From positions 242,076-306,075 of the forward strand of contig NZ_JAHFZZ010000010.1 in the NCBI RefSeq assembly GCF_018603905.1: 64,000 bases of DNA. Reading direction: 5' to 3'. Below, in pieces: positions 24,472 to 36,800 of this stretch. Within the stretch, counting starts at the first letter, position 1. Every line of letters starts with the position of its first letter. Under the pieces are notes generated by a model that worked only from the letters and a program-made list of their open reading frames with translations, did not search any database and was not told the origin of the DNA. The stretch comes from Nonomuraea sp. NEAU-A123. GTDB taxonomy: Bacteria; Actinomycetota; Actinomycetes; Streptosporangiales; Streptosporangiaceae. Made by a program: the position numbers and the translations under genes.

Positions 24472-25530
24472 TCAATCCACGATTTCTAGCTGCACGTAGG
24501 GCGGAGGCGGCTGCACGCTCGTCAGATCGGCCTCCAGGACCACGTGGGCGCCGTTCCGCTCCACCTCCCTGAAACCCGCGAACGCGTAGGTGACCTGCAT
24601 CATCCGGTTCCGTCCCGTCTCCACGAAGTCGGCCCGCACCGAGACGCCGGCCTCCTTCGCCAGCCGCATGATGTGGTTGAGCATCACCATCCCGACACCG
24701 CGCGACATGACCCGGCACGACATCAGCATCATGTTGAGCCGCCAGGAGGTGTCTTCCTTCTCGACCAGCGCGAGCCCGATCTTGCCGTAGCTGCCGAACC
24801 GGTCGGTGAGCGAGGCCACCAGCAGCAGGTGGTCCGGCGACTCGCGCAGTTCGTCGAGCTCCTCGTAGGAGTAGGTGCGGCCGGTCGAGTTGAGCTGGTT
24901 GGTGCGTACCGTCAGCTCCTCGGCCCGCTGGAGGTCCTCGCGGCGAGCGGGCGCGATGGTGAAGGCCATCTTCAGCCCGGCCAGGAACTCTTCGTTGGTG
25001 CCGACGAACTCGCTCTCCAGCTCGTCCCTGGCGATCTGCCCCTGGTACATGCCGCGTCGCTGCGCCGACTCGTCGGTGACGAACCGGGGCGTGAACTCGG
25101 GCCGTACCAGCGCCTCGTCCACGTCGACGACGTCGACGCAGGTCACCTCCGGCACCTGGTGCGCCACCTCGGCGCGCTCGAACTCCTGGTCGTCCACGAA
25201 CGCGAACGCGTCGAGCCCGAGGTTGAGCGCCTTGGAGATCTGGCGGATCGAGTCGGACTTGGCGTTCCAGTTGATCCGCGGGTAGAGGAACAGGTCGTCG
25301 AGGCCGAGCTCGCGCAGCTTGCCGAACGCCGCCTCGTGGTCGTTCTTGCTGGCCACCGAGTGCAGCACGCCCATGCGGTCCAGCCGTCTGATGTGCTCGA
25401 CGACCGCCGGGCGTACCGTGACGTTCTCGTCCTCCAGCAGCACGCCGTCCCACAGCGTGTTGTCGAGGTCCCACACGACGCACTTGATGCGGCCCTGCTT
25501 GGGCTTCTCGTGAATGACGGCCACGCTCAC
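24472..25530 (-). CDS. fkbH: FkbH-like HAD/acyltransferase: glyceryl-ACP synthase
   Basis: 352 residues from GTG 25530, which overlaps the upstream stop (GTGA) and follows GGAGGTG. The HAD domain has the nucleophile motif DLDNTLWDG (Asp21, Asp23) and later VASKNDHEAAF and FVDDQEFERAEV. The C-terminal half is the GNAT-like region of the FkbH family (GTNEEFLAGLKMAFTI...TNQLNSTGRTYS...). In the methoxymalonyl-ACP pathway, FkbH proteins take 1,3-bisphosphoglycerate, remove phosphate and load glyceryl onto a dedicated ACP. Together with the ACP and two dehydrogenases next to it, this is the first step to hydroxymalonyl-ACP. Confidence 0.93.
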   Translation of the reverse strand: MSVAVIHEKPKQGRIKCVVWDLDNTLWDGVLLEDENVTVRPAVVEHIRRLDRMGVLHSVASKNDHEAAFGKLRELGLDDLFLYPRINWNAKSDSIRQISKALNLGLDAFAFVDDQEFERAEVAHQVPEVTCVDVVDVDEALVRPEFTPRFVTDESAQRRGMYQGQIARDELESEFVGTNEEFLAGLKMAFTIAPARREDLQRAEELTVRTNQLNSTGRTYSYEELDELRESPDHLLLVASLTDRFGSYGKIGLALVEKEDTSWRLNMMLMSCRVMSRGVGMVMLNHIMRLAKEAGVSVRADFVETGRNRMMQVTYAFAGFREVERNGAHVVLEADLTSVQPPPPYVQLEIVD

Positions 25531-26696
25531 AACGTCACCTCCCGTGCCGCCTGGCCGGCGATCGTGATGCGCTGAATCTCGTTGCTGCCTTCGATGATCT
25601 CCATGACCTTGGCGTCCCGGTAGAAGCGGGCGACGGGGTAGTCGGGGCTGCAGCCGTTGGCGCCGTGGATCTGGACCGCCTCCGACGCGTGCCTGGCGGC
25701 CGCGGTGGACGCGAAGTACTTCGCCACCCAGGTCGCCATGATCGTGGACGCCTCGCCGGCGTCCTTGAGCCGCCCCGCCTCGGCCAGCAGCAGCCGGGCC
25801 GCCCGCGCGTCGGTGACCATGTCGGACAGTTTCGCCTGGATCAGCGGCAGGTCCCGCAGCACCGACCCGCCGACCTCGCGGGCCGCGGTGTAAGCGGCCG
25901 ACGCCTCCAGGCACGCCTGGATGATGCCGACCGACCCGGCCGCCACGCTGTAGCGGCCGAGGTCGAGCGTGCCGGTGAGCACCATGCCCGCGGTGAACCC
26001 GCTGGGCCCGAGCAGTGCGTCGGCGCCAAGGGCGACCTCGTCGAACGTCACCTCCGCGAGCATCGACGCGCGGGTGCCCAGCATGTCGTCGATCGGGCGC
26101 ACCTCGACCCCGGGACTCTCCCTGGGCACCAGGAACGCGCCGATGCTCGACGCCGTACGGGCGAACACCAGGTACAGGTCCGCCCGCTGGCCGCCGGTGA
26201 TCCACTTCTTGCCGCCGTTGAGCACCCAGCCCGTGCCGGACTGGACGGCGGTCGTGGTGATGCCCGAGGTGTCGCTGCCCGCGCCGGGCTCCGACAGGCA
26301 GAACGCGCCCAGGACCTCGCCCTTGGCCAGGGCCGGGGTCCACTTCTCCCGCTGCGCCGCGCTGCCCCACCGCTGCACCGCCCACGACACCATGGTGTGG
26401 ACCGTGAGCAGGCTGCGGACGGACGAGCAGCCGCGGCCCACCTCCTCGTGGACCTCGCCGAGAGTGACCAGGTCCATTCCGGCGCCGCCCACCTCCTCGG
26501 GCAGGAAGGGGGCCCACAGGCCCGCCTCGGCCATCTGGTCCAGCAGTTCCTCGGGGATGTAGCCGGCCTGGTCGTACGCCTCGGCGTACGGAACTATGTA
26601 CGTGTCCACGAACGCGCGCGCACCGGCCCGGTCGGTGACCGGGCCCGAGACTGGTGCGGCGTCGAGCGCGCTCGGTGCCGGGACGGCGATCGTCAC
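25527..26696 (-). CDS. fkbI: FkbI-like acyl-CoA (glyceryl-ACP) dehydrogenase
   Basis: 389 residues, GTG start overlapping the ACP stop. Acyl-CoA dehydrogenase family: the FAD-binding middle region GAFCLSEPGAGSDTSGITTTA, a C-terminal helix bundle and the catalytic Glu in MEIIEGSNEIQRITI. Between the dedicated ACP and the FkbH-like enzyme it should carry out one of the two oxidations of glyceryl-ACP. A general fatty-acid role is unlikely given the tight coupling on both sides. Confidence 0.9.
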   Translation of the reverse strand: MTIAVPAPSALDAAPVSGPVTDRAGARAFVDTYIVPYAEAYDQAGYIPEELLDQMAEAGLWAPFLPEEVGGAGMDLVTLGEVHEEVGRGCSSVRSLLTVHTMVSWAVQRWGSAAQREKWTPALAKGEVLGAFCLSEPGAGSDTSGITTTAVQSGTGWVLNGGKKWITGGQRADLYLVFARTASSIGAFLVPRESPGVEVRPIDDMLGTRASMLAEVTFDEVALGADALLGPSGFTAGMVLTGTLDLGRYSVAAGSVGIIQACLEASAAYTAAREVGGSVLRDLPLIQAKLSDMVTDARAARLLLAEAGRLKDAGEASTIMATWVAKYFASTAAARHASEAVQIHGANGCSPDYPVARFYRDAKVMEIIEGSNEIQRITIAGQAAREVTL

Positions 26697-26944
26697 GCGG
26701 CCAGCTCCTCCGACAGCCGGCCCACCAGCTCGGCCATCGAGCCGGCGGTCCGGAAGTTGTCGATCCGCAGCTCCTCGTTCGGGATGGTGACCTCGAAGGT
26801 CTTCTCCACGAACATCACCAGCTCCATCGCGAACAGCGAGTTGACGAAGCCCAGGGAGAAGATGTCCTGGTCCCCGGCGATCTCTGCCTGCGGGTAGCGG
26901 CTGCGGACGAAAGCGAGGATCTGCGCCTCCGCGGTGTTCGACAT
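26693..26944 (-). CDS. fkbJ: FkbJ-like dedicated acyl carrier protein
   Basis: 83 residues from ATG 26944 with GGAGC upstream; longer in-frame starts are not supported. The phosphopantetheine site is Ser36 in SLGFVNSLFAMELV, where most ACPs have Asp before the Ser and this one has Asn. It carries glyceryl and then hydroxymalonyl units between the neighbouring enzymes and the AT domain that uses them. It lies 26 bases after the dehydrogenase gene and is coupled by GTGA to the next gene. Confidence 0.92.
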   Translation of the reverse strand: MSNTAEAQILAFVRSRYPQAEIAGDQDIFSLGFVNSLFAMELVMFVEKTFEVTIPNEELRIDNFRTAGSMAELVGRLSEELAA

Positions 26945-26970
26945 TGCTGTGCTCCTTTTCCGTGGTTTGG

Positions 26971-27816
26971 TTAGTTGGCGTAGGTGAAGAAGCCGCGGCC
27001 GGACTTGCGTCCGTGCAGGCCGGCGTCGGTCATCTGCTTGAGCAGCGGGCACGGCCGGTACTTGCTGTCGGCGTAGTGCTCGTACAGCACCTCGACGCTG
27101 TAGAGGATGGTGTCGACGCCGATCAGGTCGGCGGTCTCCAGCGGCCCCATGGGGTGGCCGAAGCAGCTACGGAACACCTCGTCGACCGACTCGGCCGTGG
27201 CCACGCCCTCGTGCACGAGATAGGCGGCCTCGTTGACGGTGAGCATGAGCACCCGGTTGGAGATGAAGCCGCACGAGTCCTTGACGTCGACGGCCCTCTT
27301 GCCCATCGCGGTCAGCAGGTTCCTGGTCCGCTCGATGGTGTCGGGGGTGGTGTGGAAGCCGGGGATCAGCTCGACGGCCGGCTTGGCGGGCACCGGGTTC
27401 ATGAAGTGCACGCCGATGACCTTGTCGGGACGGCCCGTCACGGCGCCGACCTTGGTGATCGGGATGGCGGAGGTGTTGACGACGAACACGGTGTCGGGTC
27501 CGCAGGCCGCGTCGAGCGCCTCGTAGACCTCGCGCTTGACGTCCCAGTTCTCCGTCACGTTCTCGATGACGATCTCCGCCTTGGCCAGGGCGTCTGCGCC
27601 GACGGCCGTGGTGATCCTGGCGAGGATCGCGTCCGCGTCCAGGGCCGGGCCGCCCATCAGGCGGCTCATCCGGCTGTTGCGCTCGATGATCGCCAGCGCC
27701 TGCTGGAGGATCTGCTCGTCCTTGTCGACCAGGACCACGTCGTGGCCGGTCTGGGCCAGGTTCTGGGCCACTCCGACGCCCATCACGCCGGCGCCCACTA
27801 CGCCGATCACTGTCAT
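26971..27816 (-). CDS. fkbK: FkbK-like 3-hydroxyacyl dehydrogenase
   Basis: 281 residues. A Rossmann fold with GAGVMG (residues 8-13) binds NAD(P); the catalytic region is GVHFMNPVP with an upstream ENVTENWDVK. The C-terminal domain ends GRKSGRGFFTY as in 3-hydroxybutyryl-CoA dehydrogenases. In the methoxymalonyl-type pathway this enzyme oxidises the carrier-bound glyceryl unit, with the FkbI-type enzyme completing the acid. GGAGC precedes the ATG. It follows the large PKS gene by 75 bases, which contain a tandem repeat. Confidence 0.92.
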   Translation of the reverse strand: MTVIGVVGAGVMGVGVAQNLAQTGHDVVLVDKDEQILQQALAIIERNSRMSRLMGGPALDADAILARITTAVGADALAKAEIVIENVTENWDVKREVYEALDAACGPDTVFVVNTSAIPITKVGAVTGRPDKVIGVHFMNPVPAKPAVELIPGFHTTPDTIERTRNLLTAMGKRAVDVKDSCGFISNRVLMLTVNEAAYLVHEGVATAESVDEVFRSCFGHPMGPLETADLIGVDTILYSVEVLYEHYADSKYRPCPLLKQMTDAGLHGRKSGRGFFTYAN

Positions 27817-27848
27817 GTCTGCTCCGTTCTCTTTCTGCTGGTCTCTTT

Positions 27849-27884
27849 GGTGGTCGCTTTGGCGGTCGCTTTGGCAGTCGCTTT
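27849..27884. repeat. 12-bp tandem repeat between PKS and fkbK-like genes
   Basis: Three near-perfect copies of GG(T/C)(G/A)GTCGCTTT (27849-27860, 27861-27872, 27873-27884) and a partial fourth lie just after the PKS stop codon. On the minus strand in the alternative frame they read as Lys-Ala-Thr-Ala repeats ending exactly at the ATGA of the fkbK-like gene. Confidence 0.75.
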
Positions 27885-27891
27885 CGCGGTC

Positions 27892-30800
27892 TCACCGGCC
27901 GCGTCTGCGGGCGGCGGAGGCTTCGAGTCCCGATCGGCGAAGCTGGGCACGTACGTGGCTGCCGCCGTCGGCGCCGTTCCCGGACGCGTGGCCCGTGCCT
28001 GAGGACAGGGCCTCGATGGTCTGGCCGAGGGCCGACACGGTCGGCGCCTCGTAGAGGATGTGGGGCGGCAGTTCGTCCAGCTCGAACGCCCGGCGCATCG
28101 CGGCCACGATGCTGACGCCGAGCAGCGAGTTGCCGCCGAGCTCGAAGAAGTTGTCCAGGACGCCGACCCGGTCGAGCTTGAGCGAGTCGCACCAGATGCC
28201 GGCGATCTGCTCCTCGGCCGACCCCGACGGCTCCTGGTAGGGGGTGACCAGCTCCGGGCGCGGGTGCCGCTCGCCGGTCGCCGAGCTGATGGCGGGCGAG
28301 GTGACCGCCTCCAGGTTGAACCGCGAGCTGCCGAGCACCACCGTCGGGAAGTCCTGCGTGGACACCACGACCCTGGGCTCGCCACTGGCCAGCGCGCGCA
28401 GCAGCGCCCGCCAGCCGTCCTCGAAGTCGATGCCGACACGGGCCCGGTTGTCGCGGAAGAACTGCTGCAACGCGCCGTCGTACCCGGCCAGACCCTCCTC
28501 CCAGGCGTTCCAGGTCCACTCGCCCCAGTCGATGGCCAGAACGCGCCTGCCGGTGCCGGCCAGCCGGTGGGCGTAACCGTCGAGGAAGGCGTTGGCGGCG
28601 CAGTAGTCCACCTGCCCCGGACCACCGCCGGTCGCCGAGGTGATGGAGGCGAACAGCACCAGGAAGTCCAGCTCGACCTCGTCGGGCTCGCCGATGCGCA
28701 ACGCCTCGGCGATGGCCAGAGTGCCCGCGATCTTCGGAGCGAGCACCTGGTCCAGCTCGTCGGACCGCTTGAACTGCATCAACCCCATACCGGGGACACC
28801 CGCGGCGTGGAGCACTCCGTGGAGGGCACCGAAGCGCTCGACCGCCGTGTCTACGGCTCGGCGGACGTCCTCGGGCTTGCTGACATCACCGGTGACGATC
28901 TCGACACGGGCGCCGAGCTTCTCGATCTCGGTCACCTGAGCAATCCGCCACCTGGTCACCTCATCGACCGCACCCGCGCCGTTCGGTCCGGCGCCGTTCG
29001 GTCCGGCGCTCGCCAGGATGCGGGGCCACTCCGAGCGTGGTGGCAGGCCGCGGCGGGCGAGCAGGACGAGGTTGGCGTGGCAGTCGCGGGCCAGGCGTTC
29101 GGCCAGGCCGAGCGCGATGCCGCCCAGCCCGCCCGTGATCAGGTAGACGCCGCCGTCGCGGAGCGTCTCCAGGTCCGGATCGACCGCCATGGTCTCGTAC
29201 CCAGGCACCCAGCGGCGACCGTGGCGCAGCGCCACAATCCGGTCGGCCTGCGGCCGGCGCAACTCGGCCACCAACCCGCCGACCACCGAACCACCCCGAC
29301 CGGCGAGCGCGGGAGCACCCCGACCGGCGAGCGCGAGGGTGCCCGGAGTGGCGGAGGCGGGCGGGGCGGTCTCCAGGTCGATGAGGCGGGTGGCGACCTT
29401 CGGGTATTCCAGGGGGATCACCAGGCAGGGCCCGATCAGCGTCGCGCCGTCCGGGTTCGACACGTCGTCGCCCAGTACCTGCTGCGTGCCGGTGACGGCG
29501 ACGTCCAGGGACCAGTCGTCGGTACCGGACTCGGCCGCCGCCCGGGCCAGCGCGACGAGCGTGTGCAGGCCGTACCGGATGGTGGTGTCGCCGGGAGCGG
29601 CGTCGAGCGTCCAGAGGTGGACCACCCGCTCCAGCGGCCGACCGGCGGCACGCAGGTCGCGCAGCAGCGAGAGCGTGTCGCCCACGCTGCCGGGCCGCAC
29701 CGTGTATCCGTCGGCGGTGTCGGCGTACGCGTCGCCGGGACGTACCAGCGTGACAGCGGCGCCCGCCGTCCGCCGAAGCTCGGCGGCCACCTGGTCGGCG
29801 AGCCCATCGCGGGTGTACACCAGCCACGAACCCGGCTGCGCGCCCGGCGCGGGCGGGGCCGTCTGACGCCACACAGGCAGGTACATCCACTGGTCTTCCG
29901 GCAGCCTCGGCAGGTTGGTGATCGCCTCGAACAGGTTGTCCAGGTCGAGCGCGGGAAGCGCACCCACCGGCTGCCGCCGCGCACCGCTCGCGGGCGGGTC
30001 GATCCAGTAACGCTGACGTTGGAACGGGTACGTCGGCAGCGGAATCCGCCCCGGCAACCCGGCCCCGAGCACATCGGCGGGTGCTGCGTTCTGGTGTCTG
30101 CCGTGGTGGGCGGCCCAGTCGAGGTCGGCGCCGAGCAGCCACAGCCGGGCCAGGCAACCGGCGAGCACCGCGTCCTCCGGGCGGCTGTCGCTGCCGCCGG
30201 GCAGCGCGTTGAGGATGAGCGGCCACCGCTGCGGCGGGCACCCGGCGGCGCGTACCAGGGCGCCGAGCGACTGCCCCGGACCGATCTCGACCACGGCCAG
30301 CTCGGGGTCGGCGAGCAGCGCGTCGATCCCGTCCGCGAACCGTACGGTCCCGCACATGTGCCGCGCCCAGTAGCCCGGGTCGCACACCAGGTCCGCGTCG
30401 GCGATCTCGCCGGTGACGTTCGAGATGTACGGGAGGGCGGGCGGGTTGAGCTCGATGTTCGCCTCGACCCAGGCGGTCAGCTCGTCGCTCAGGCGGGCCA
30501 GCATCCTGGAGTGGAAGGCGTGGGTGGTCTGCAGCGGACGGCACGGGATCTCGGCCCGCCGCAGGTCGGCGAGGAGCCCGTCCATCGCCTCGACGGGACC
30601 GGCGACGACCGTCACCTGCGGGCCGTTGACGGCGGCGAGGTCCAGCCCCCGCTCGTCGAGCTTGAACCGGCGCCGCAACTCGCCGGCGGGCAGCGACACG
30701 GCGGCCATCGAACCGGGCGGCACACCGTCGATCAGCTTCGCCCGGTACGCCACCAGCGCGATGGCGTCCGGCAGCGACAGCACTCCCGCCAGGCAGGCGG

Positions 30801-33800
30801 CGACGTACTCGCCGAGGCTGTAGCCCAGCATGATCCGCGGCTGTACGCCCCAGGTCATCAGCGTGCGAGCCAGGGCGTACTCGACGGCGAACAGAGCGGG
30901 CTGGACAACCTCCGTACGCTCCAGAACACCGACCCGCTCATCACCGCCCGCGCCCGCCTTCGTTGAGCCGTTCGAGCTCGTACGCCCCAGCAGGGCGGCG
31001 AGGTCGGGGGCGGTGCCGCGCCCACCCGCCAGCAGGTCGGCGAGGTCCACGTCGCCCAGCGGCCCGCGCAGGAGCTCCAGGCACTCGTCGAGCGCCGCAC
31101 GGAACTCCGGCTCGCGCCGGTACAGCTCAGTGACCAGACCGGGATACTGCTCCCCCGCCCCGGCCAGCAGGAACGCCACCGGACGCCCCTGCACCGTGTC
31201 GACCCGGCTCAGCACGCCGGGCTCCGGCGACTCCCCGGTCAGCACGGCGGCGGCCGACTCGACGCTGTCGACGACGGCGACGCGCCGGTGCTCGAACGTC
31301 TTCCGCCCCACCTGGAGCGTGAACGCCACGTCCGCCAGCCGGATACCGGGCGCGGCGGCCAGGTGCCGCCCGAGGCGCTCGCCCGCCTGGTCGGCCGCGG
31401 TGGCGTTGCGCGCGGACACGGGCAGCACCTGGTACCTGCGGGAGGACTCGGACGAAACCGGCGGAGCCGGGGGTCTGACTGGAGCCTCCTCGACGACCAT
31501 GTGCACGTTGGTGCCGCCCATGCCGAGCGAGTTGATGCCCGCGATGCGCGGCCGTCCGTCGCGGGTCCGCCATGGGGAGAGCTGGGCGTTGACGTAGAAG
31601 GGGCTGTTCTCGAAGTCGATCTCCGGGTTGGGGCTGGTGTAGTGCAGGCTGGCCGGGATCACCTGCTCGCGCAGCGCGAGCGAGGTCTTGATCAGTCCGC
31701 TGGCGCCCGCGGCGCGGTCCAGGTGCCCGATGTTGGTCTTCACCGAGCCGATAGGGCAGTACTGCGTCTCCTCGGTCTCGCCGAACGCCCGGGTAAGCGC
31801 GGCCAGTTCGATCGGGTCGCCGAGTTCGGTGGCGGTGCCGTGCGCCTCGATGTAGCTGATGTCCTCGCCGGTCACCCCGGCGTCCGCCATCGCGTCGGCG
31901 ATCACCCGGGCCTGGCCGACCACGCTCGGCGCGGTGAAGCCGACCTTGAGGGCGCCGTCGTTGTTCATCGCCGAGCCGCGGATCACGGCCCAGATGTGGT
32001 CGCCGTCGCGTACCGCATCGGACAGCCGCTTGAGCAGCACCACCGCGGCCCCGTCGCCGAACATGCTGCCCCGCGCCCGCGCGTCGAACGTCCGCACATG
32101 ACCGTCGGGCGACTCCTGCCCGCCGGGCCCGAACTTGTGCCCGATCCGGTCGGGGACCCGGATCGACACGCCTCCGGCCAGCGCCAGTTCGCACTCGCCG
32201 TTCCGCAGGCTCTGTACCGCCAGGTGCGCCGCGACCAGCGAGGTCGAGCAGAACGTCTGCACCGCGACGCTGGGCCCGTACAGGTCGAACAGGTAGGAGA
32301 CCGTCGTGGTGAGCGCGTCCTTGTCGTTGCCCATGATGATCTCGTAGTGGCTGACCTCCTCCTCGTCGTTCAGGAGGTGCTCGCCCATGCGGAGCAGGTA
32401 CGTGCTGATGTTGCTGCCGCCGAACACGCCCACCCGGCCCCGGCTCTCGGGCACCGCGTACCCGGCCTGCTCCAGCGCCTCCCAGCAGACCTCGATGAAC
32501 GCCCGCTGCTGCGGGTCGGTGATCGCGGCCATCCGGGGGCTGAGGCCGAAGAACGCGGCGTCGAAGCCGCTGACGTCGTCGAGGACCGGGCGGGCGGGGA
32601 CGTACGACGGGTCGTGGATGAGGTCGGGGGCCACGCCGGCGGCCAGCAGCTCCTCCTCGGAGAAGAAGCTGATGGACTCGACGCCTTCGCGCAGGTTGTT
32701 CCAGAACGCACCCACGTCGGAGGCGCCGGGGAAGTGGCCGGCCATGCCGACGATCGCGATCCGCCGGTCGTCGTCCGCGTCGGTGCCATCGGTGCTGCTG
32801 ACGGCGCCATCCGCGGCTCTCTGAGCGACCCGCTTGGCCACCGTCGTGGCGCGGGCGCTGGTCGTGGTGCGGGCGGTCATCGGCGCGGTACGACCGGCGC
32901 CGGCGCCCTTCTCGTCAAGGATCCCGGCGAGCGTGTGCACCGTCGGCGCCTCGAACAGCATCACCGTCGGAACCGCGGTCCCGAACCGCTTCTTCACCAG
33001 GGCCAGCATCTGCAACGCGACGAGCGAGTTGCCGCCGAGGTCGAAGAAGTTGTCCCTGGTCCCGACCGGCTCGATGCCGAGCACTTCGGACCACAGCTCG
33101 GCGAGCGCCCGCTCGGTCGCGGTCAACGGCGGGCTGTACGGCTGAGGCAGTTCGGGACGCGGGAACCTGGTGCCGCCCGCTCCCGGCTCCGGCCCGGCCA
33201 CCGCCCTGGGCAGCCGGTCATCGAGACCACCCGCCGCCACCACGAGGCTCGGCCGGGAGTCGGCCACCAGCCGATCGAACGCCGCCAGCCCCTCCTCGGT
33301 GCTCATGGCATGCGCGGCCATCGCCGCACCGATGCCGCCTTCCATCCCTTCGAGCGTCCGCGACCAGGTGTCCCAGTTCGCGGCCACCCACCGGGTCGGC
33401 GAGGCGACGGTGTCGTGGGCGACCGCCGTCAGCGCGGCGTTCGCCGCCGCGTAGCTGCCGAACGTGATGCCACCCAGCAGCGACGACGTCGAGGAGAACA
33501 GCACGCAGAACCCGGGCGCCCGCTCAACGGGCAACTCGGCGAGCACCTGCCGCAGAACGAGCGCGCCGGCCACCTTGGCGCCGAAGTGCCTCCCGACGGC
33601 TTCCGGACCGAGGTCACGCATCGACAGGAACGTGTCCCTGCCGGTCTCGGCGGCGGCATGAATCACCCCGTCGAGCCGCCCACCATCCCGCAGAGCCTCG
33701 GCCATCACGGCGCGCATCGCGTCTATGTCGGTTACGTCCGCCTGCGGCGTCAGCACCTCGGCTCCGAGCGCCCGCAACCGCTGGACGGCCTCGTAGCGCG

Positions 33801-36800
33801 GGTCACCGGCCGTAGCGGGCACGCCACCGCGGCTGGTGAGGATCAGCCGCCCGGCTCCGGCCCGCACCAGATGCTCGGCCACCAGCAGCCCGACGTCCCC
33901 GAGACCACCGGTCATCAGGTACGTCCCACCAGGCCGTACTCCCAGGCCCTCTGTCGGTGCGGTGGTGTCCGGGGCGGCGGGGACGTAGTCGCGGGTGTGG
34001 CGGCGCCCGGCGCGGTAGGCCGCCAGGGTGTCGGTCGCCGGGCTGCGGAGCTCGGCCACCAGGTCCCTGGCCGTCGCGGCTACGTCGGTCCCGGCCTCGA
34101 GGTCCACGCAGCGGCAGTCGAGGTTGAGGTACTCCTGGTTGGCGACCAGCGGCAGCGTGGCGGCAGCGGCCTGGCCCGGGTCCGGGACCTCGCCGGCGGT
34201 GACCGCCTGGCCGCCCCGGGTGGCCACGATGATCCTGGTGCTGTCGCCGCCCTCGCTGCCCCAGGCGTCCAGCATCCGGGAGAGCGGGAGCACCACCTGA
34301 CGCCCGTCGCCACCGTCGGGGTGGTCGAGCAGCCGCAGGTCGACGAGGGTCGTCGGGCTCTCGCCCACGAGCCCCCGAGCCAGGGCGGTGTGGTCGGCCG
34401 CCGACTCCGGGTCAATCGTGTACCCGCCCACCACCTCGGCGAACGCGCCGCCCGGCCGTACCAGCACGATCTCGGTGCCATCCGACCCCAGCGCCTCGAC
34501 GACCGCGTCGGCGACACCACCCACATCGGCAAGCACCACACAGCGCCCGATCGCATCACCCGCAGACGGGCCTGTCGCGGCGGGTCCGTCGGTTGCGGTC
34601 CAGTGCGGGACCATGAGCTGGACGTGCGGGACCGCCTTGTCAGGAGCGGGCGCGGCGACCAAAACGTCAGGCGCGGGTGCGGTCTGGTGGCGGGGTGGGT
34701 CGATCCAGTAGCGCTCCCGCTGGAACGGGTAGCTGGGCAGCCCCACCTTGCGTACGGGCCGATCCTGCTGGTAGCCCGCCCAATCGACCGGCACCCCCGC
34801 CAGCCACAACCGCCCCACACCCTCGGCCAGCACAACACTGGCCGGGCGGGGGTCGGCGGCGGCGGGGAGCGAGGAGACCACCAGCGGCCAGCGGTCCCGG
34901 GGGCAGTCGCGGTGGCCGCGGGCCATCGCCCCCAGCGACTGGCCGGGGCCGATCTCCAGCAGCGCGAGCTCACCCTGTTCGAGCAGCGTGCCGAGTACCG
35001 CGTCGAACAGCACGGGCCCGCACATGTGCCGCGCCCAGTAGCCGGGGTCGGTCGCCTCCGCGGCGGTGATGAGGGCGCCGGTGACGTTCGAGACGTACGG
35101 GATGCGTGGCTCTTCGAGCGTGACGTGGGTGGCGATCCAGCGGGTCAGCTCGTCGCGTACCGGTTCCATCATGCGGGAGTGGAACGCGTGGCTGGTCGCC
35201 AGCGGCCGGCACGGCACCGACTCGCCCGCCAGGAACTCCCTGGCCGCCTCCATCGCGGCGGGCGGCCCGGCGAGCACGGTCAGTTCGGGGCCGTTGACCG
35301 CGGCCACGTCCACGTCGGCGATGCCCGCCCGGTTGAGGCGGTTCCGCAGGTCGTCGGCGGCCAGCGGCACGGCGCTCATCGCGCCGGCCGGCAGGGCGTC
35401 GATCAGCCGCGCGCGGTGGGCGACCAGCGCCAGGGCCGAGTCCAGCGGGAGTACGCCTGCCAGGCAGGCGGCCACGTACTCGCCGAGGCTGTAGCCGGCC
35501 AGCAGCGCGGGCTCGATGCCCCAGGAACGTACAAGCTGGGCCAGCGCGTACTCCACGGCGAACAGAGCGGGCTGCAGCACAGCGGTAGGCATGGTGTCGA
35601 CCGGCGCCGACCCCCGCCCGAGCAGCCGGTCGAGCCCGGCGGCCTGGCCGGGGTTCCTGGGGAGCAGCATCTCGGCGAGCGGGTCCACCCCGTCGAGGTG
35701 GTCGCGGAGCACGGCCCGGCACTCGTCGAGCGTCCGCCTGAACACCGGCTCGGTCTCGTACAGGTCGGCGGCCAGGCCCGGGTACTGCTCGCCGGTGCCC
35801 GCTATGAGGAACGCGACAGGCCGGTCGGCGCGGCTGTCCGCGCGGGCCAGTACTCCGGCGTCGCGCAGCCCGGCGACGGCCCCGTCCACGGTGGTGGCGA
35901 CCAGCATCCGGCGGTGACCAAAGACCTGCCGCCCGCTCTGCAGCGTGTAGGCGATGTCGGGCAGGTGGTGGGTGTCGGAGTCGCTCGCGAGGTGGTCGGC
36001 GAGCCGCGCGGTCATCGCGTCGGCTGCGGCGGCGGACCGCGCGGACCACACCAGCAGCTCCGGCCGCGGAGCCGGAATCGGGCACGAGACGGGAGGCGCT
36101 TCTTCGAGAACTACGTGGGCGTTCGTCCCGCCGATGCCGAACGCGCTCACCCCGGCCCGCCGGGTCCGTCCCGGTCTGCGCGGCCAGGCGATGAGCCTGG
36201 TGACGACCTCCAGCTCGGCCTCGCCGGCGCTGAGCTGGGGATTGGGGGCGGTGAGGTTGCGCGTGGGCGGGATCTCGTCGTGGCGCAGGGCGAGCGCCGT
36301 CTTGATGAGGCTGGTGACGCCGGCCGCCCGGTCGAGGTGGCCGAGGTTCGTCTTGACGGAGCCGATCAGGCACGACTCGTCGCGGAACACCTGCTGCAGC
36401 GCAGCCAGTTCGGCCGCGTCGCCGAGCGCGGTGCCGGTGCCGTGCGCCTCGACGTAGTCGATGTCGGCGGGCATCAGTCCCGCGCTGGCCAGCGCCTCGG
36501 CCATGACGGCTGCCTGCCCCTGTACGCCGGGCGCGGTGAACCCGACCTTCTTGCCCGCGTCGTTGTTGACGGCCCAGCCACGGATGACGGCGTAAATCTG
36601 GTCCCCGGCGGACAGCGCGTCCTCCAGCCTGCGCAACGCCACCACACCGACACCACTGCCGAGCGGGCTGCCCAGGCCGCCCGCGTCGAACGCCCGGCAC
36701 TCGCCGTCCGGCGGCGCGATGCCGCCCTGCTGGTACAGGTAGCCGACCCGGTGCGGCACGTTGACCGCGACGCCACCCGCCAGCGCCAGGTCGCACTCGA

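Noticed and set aside
27813..28625. Separate gene encoded by the minus-strand frame overlapping the end of modules 5-6
   Set aside because: Its upstream part is a shadow of the KR-ACP coding sequence; only the last 25 codons are of interest and are reported as a possible frameshift extension.
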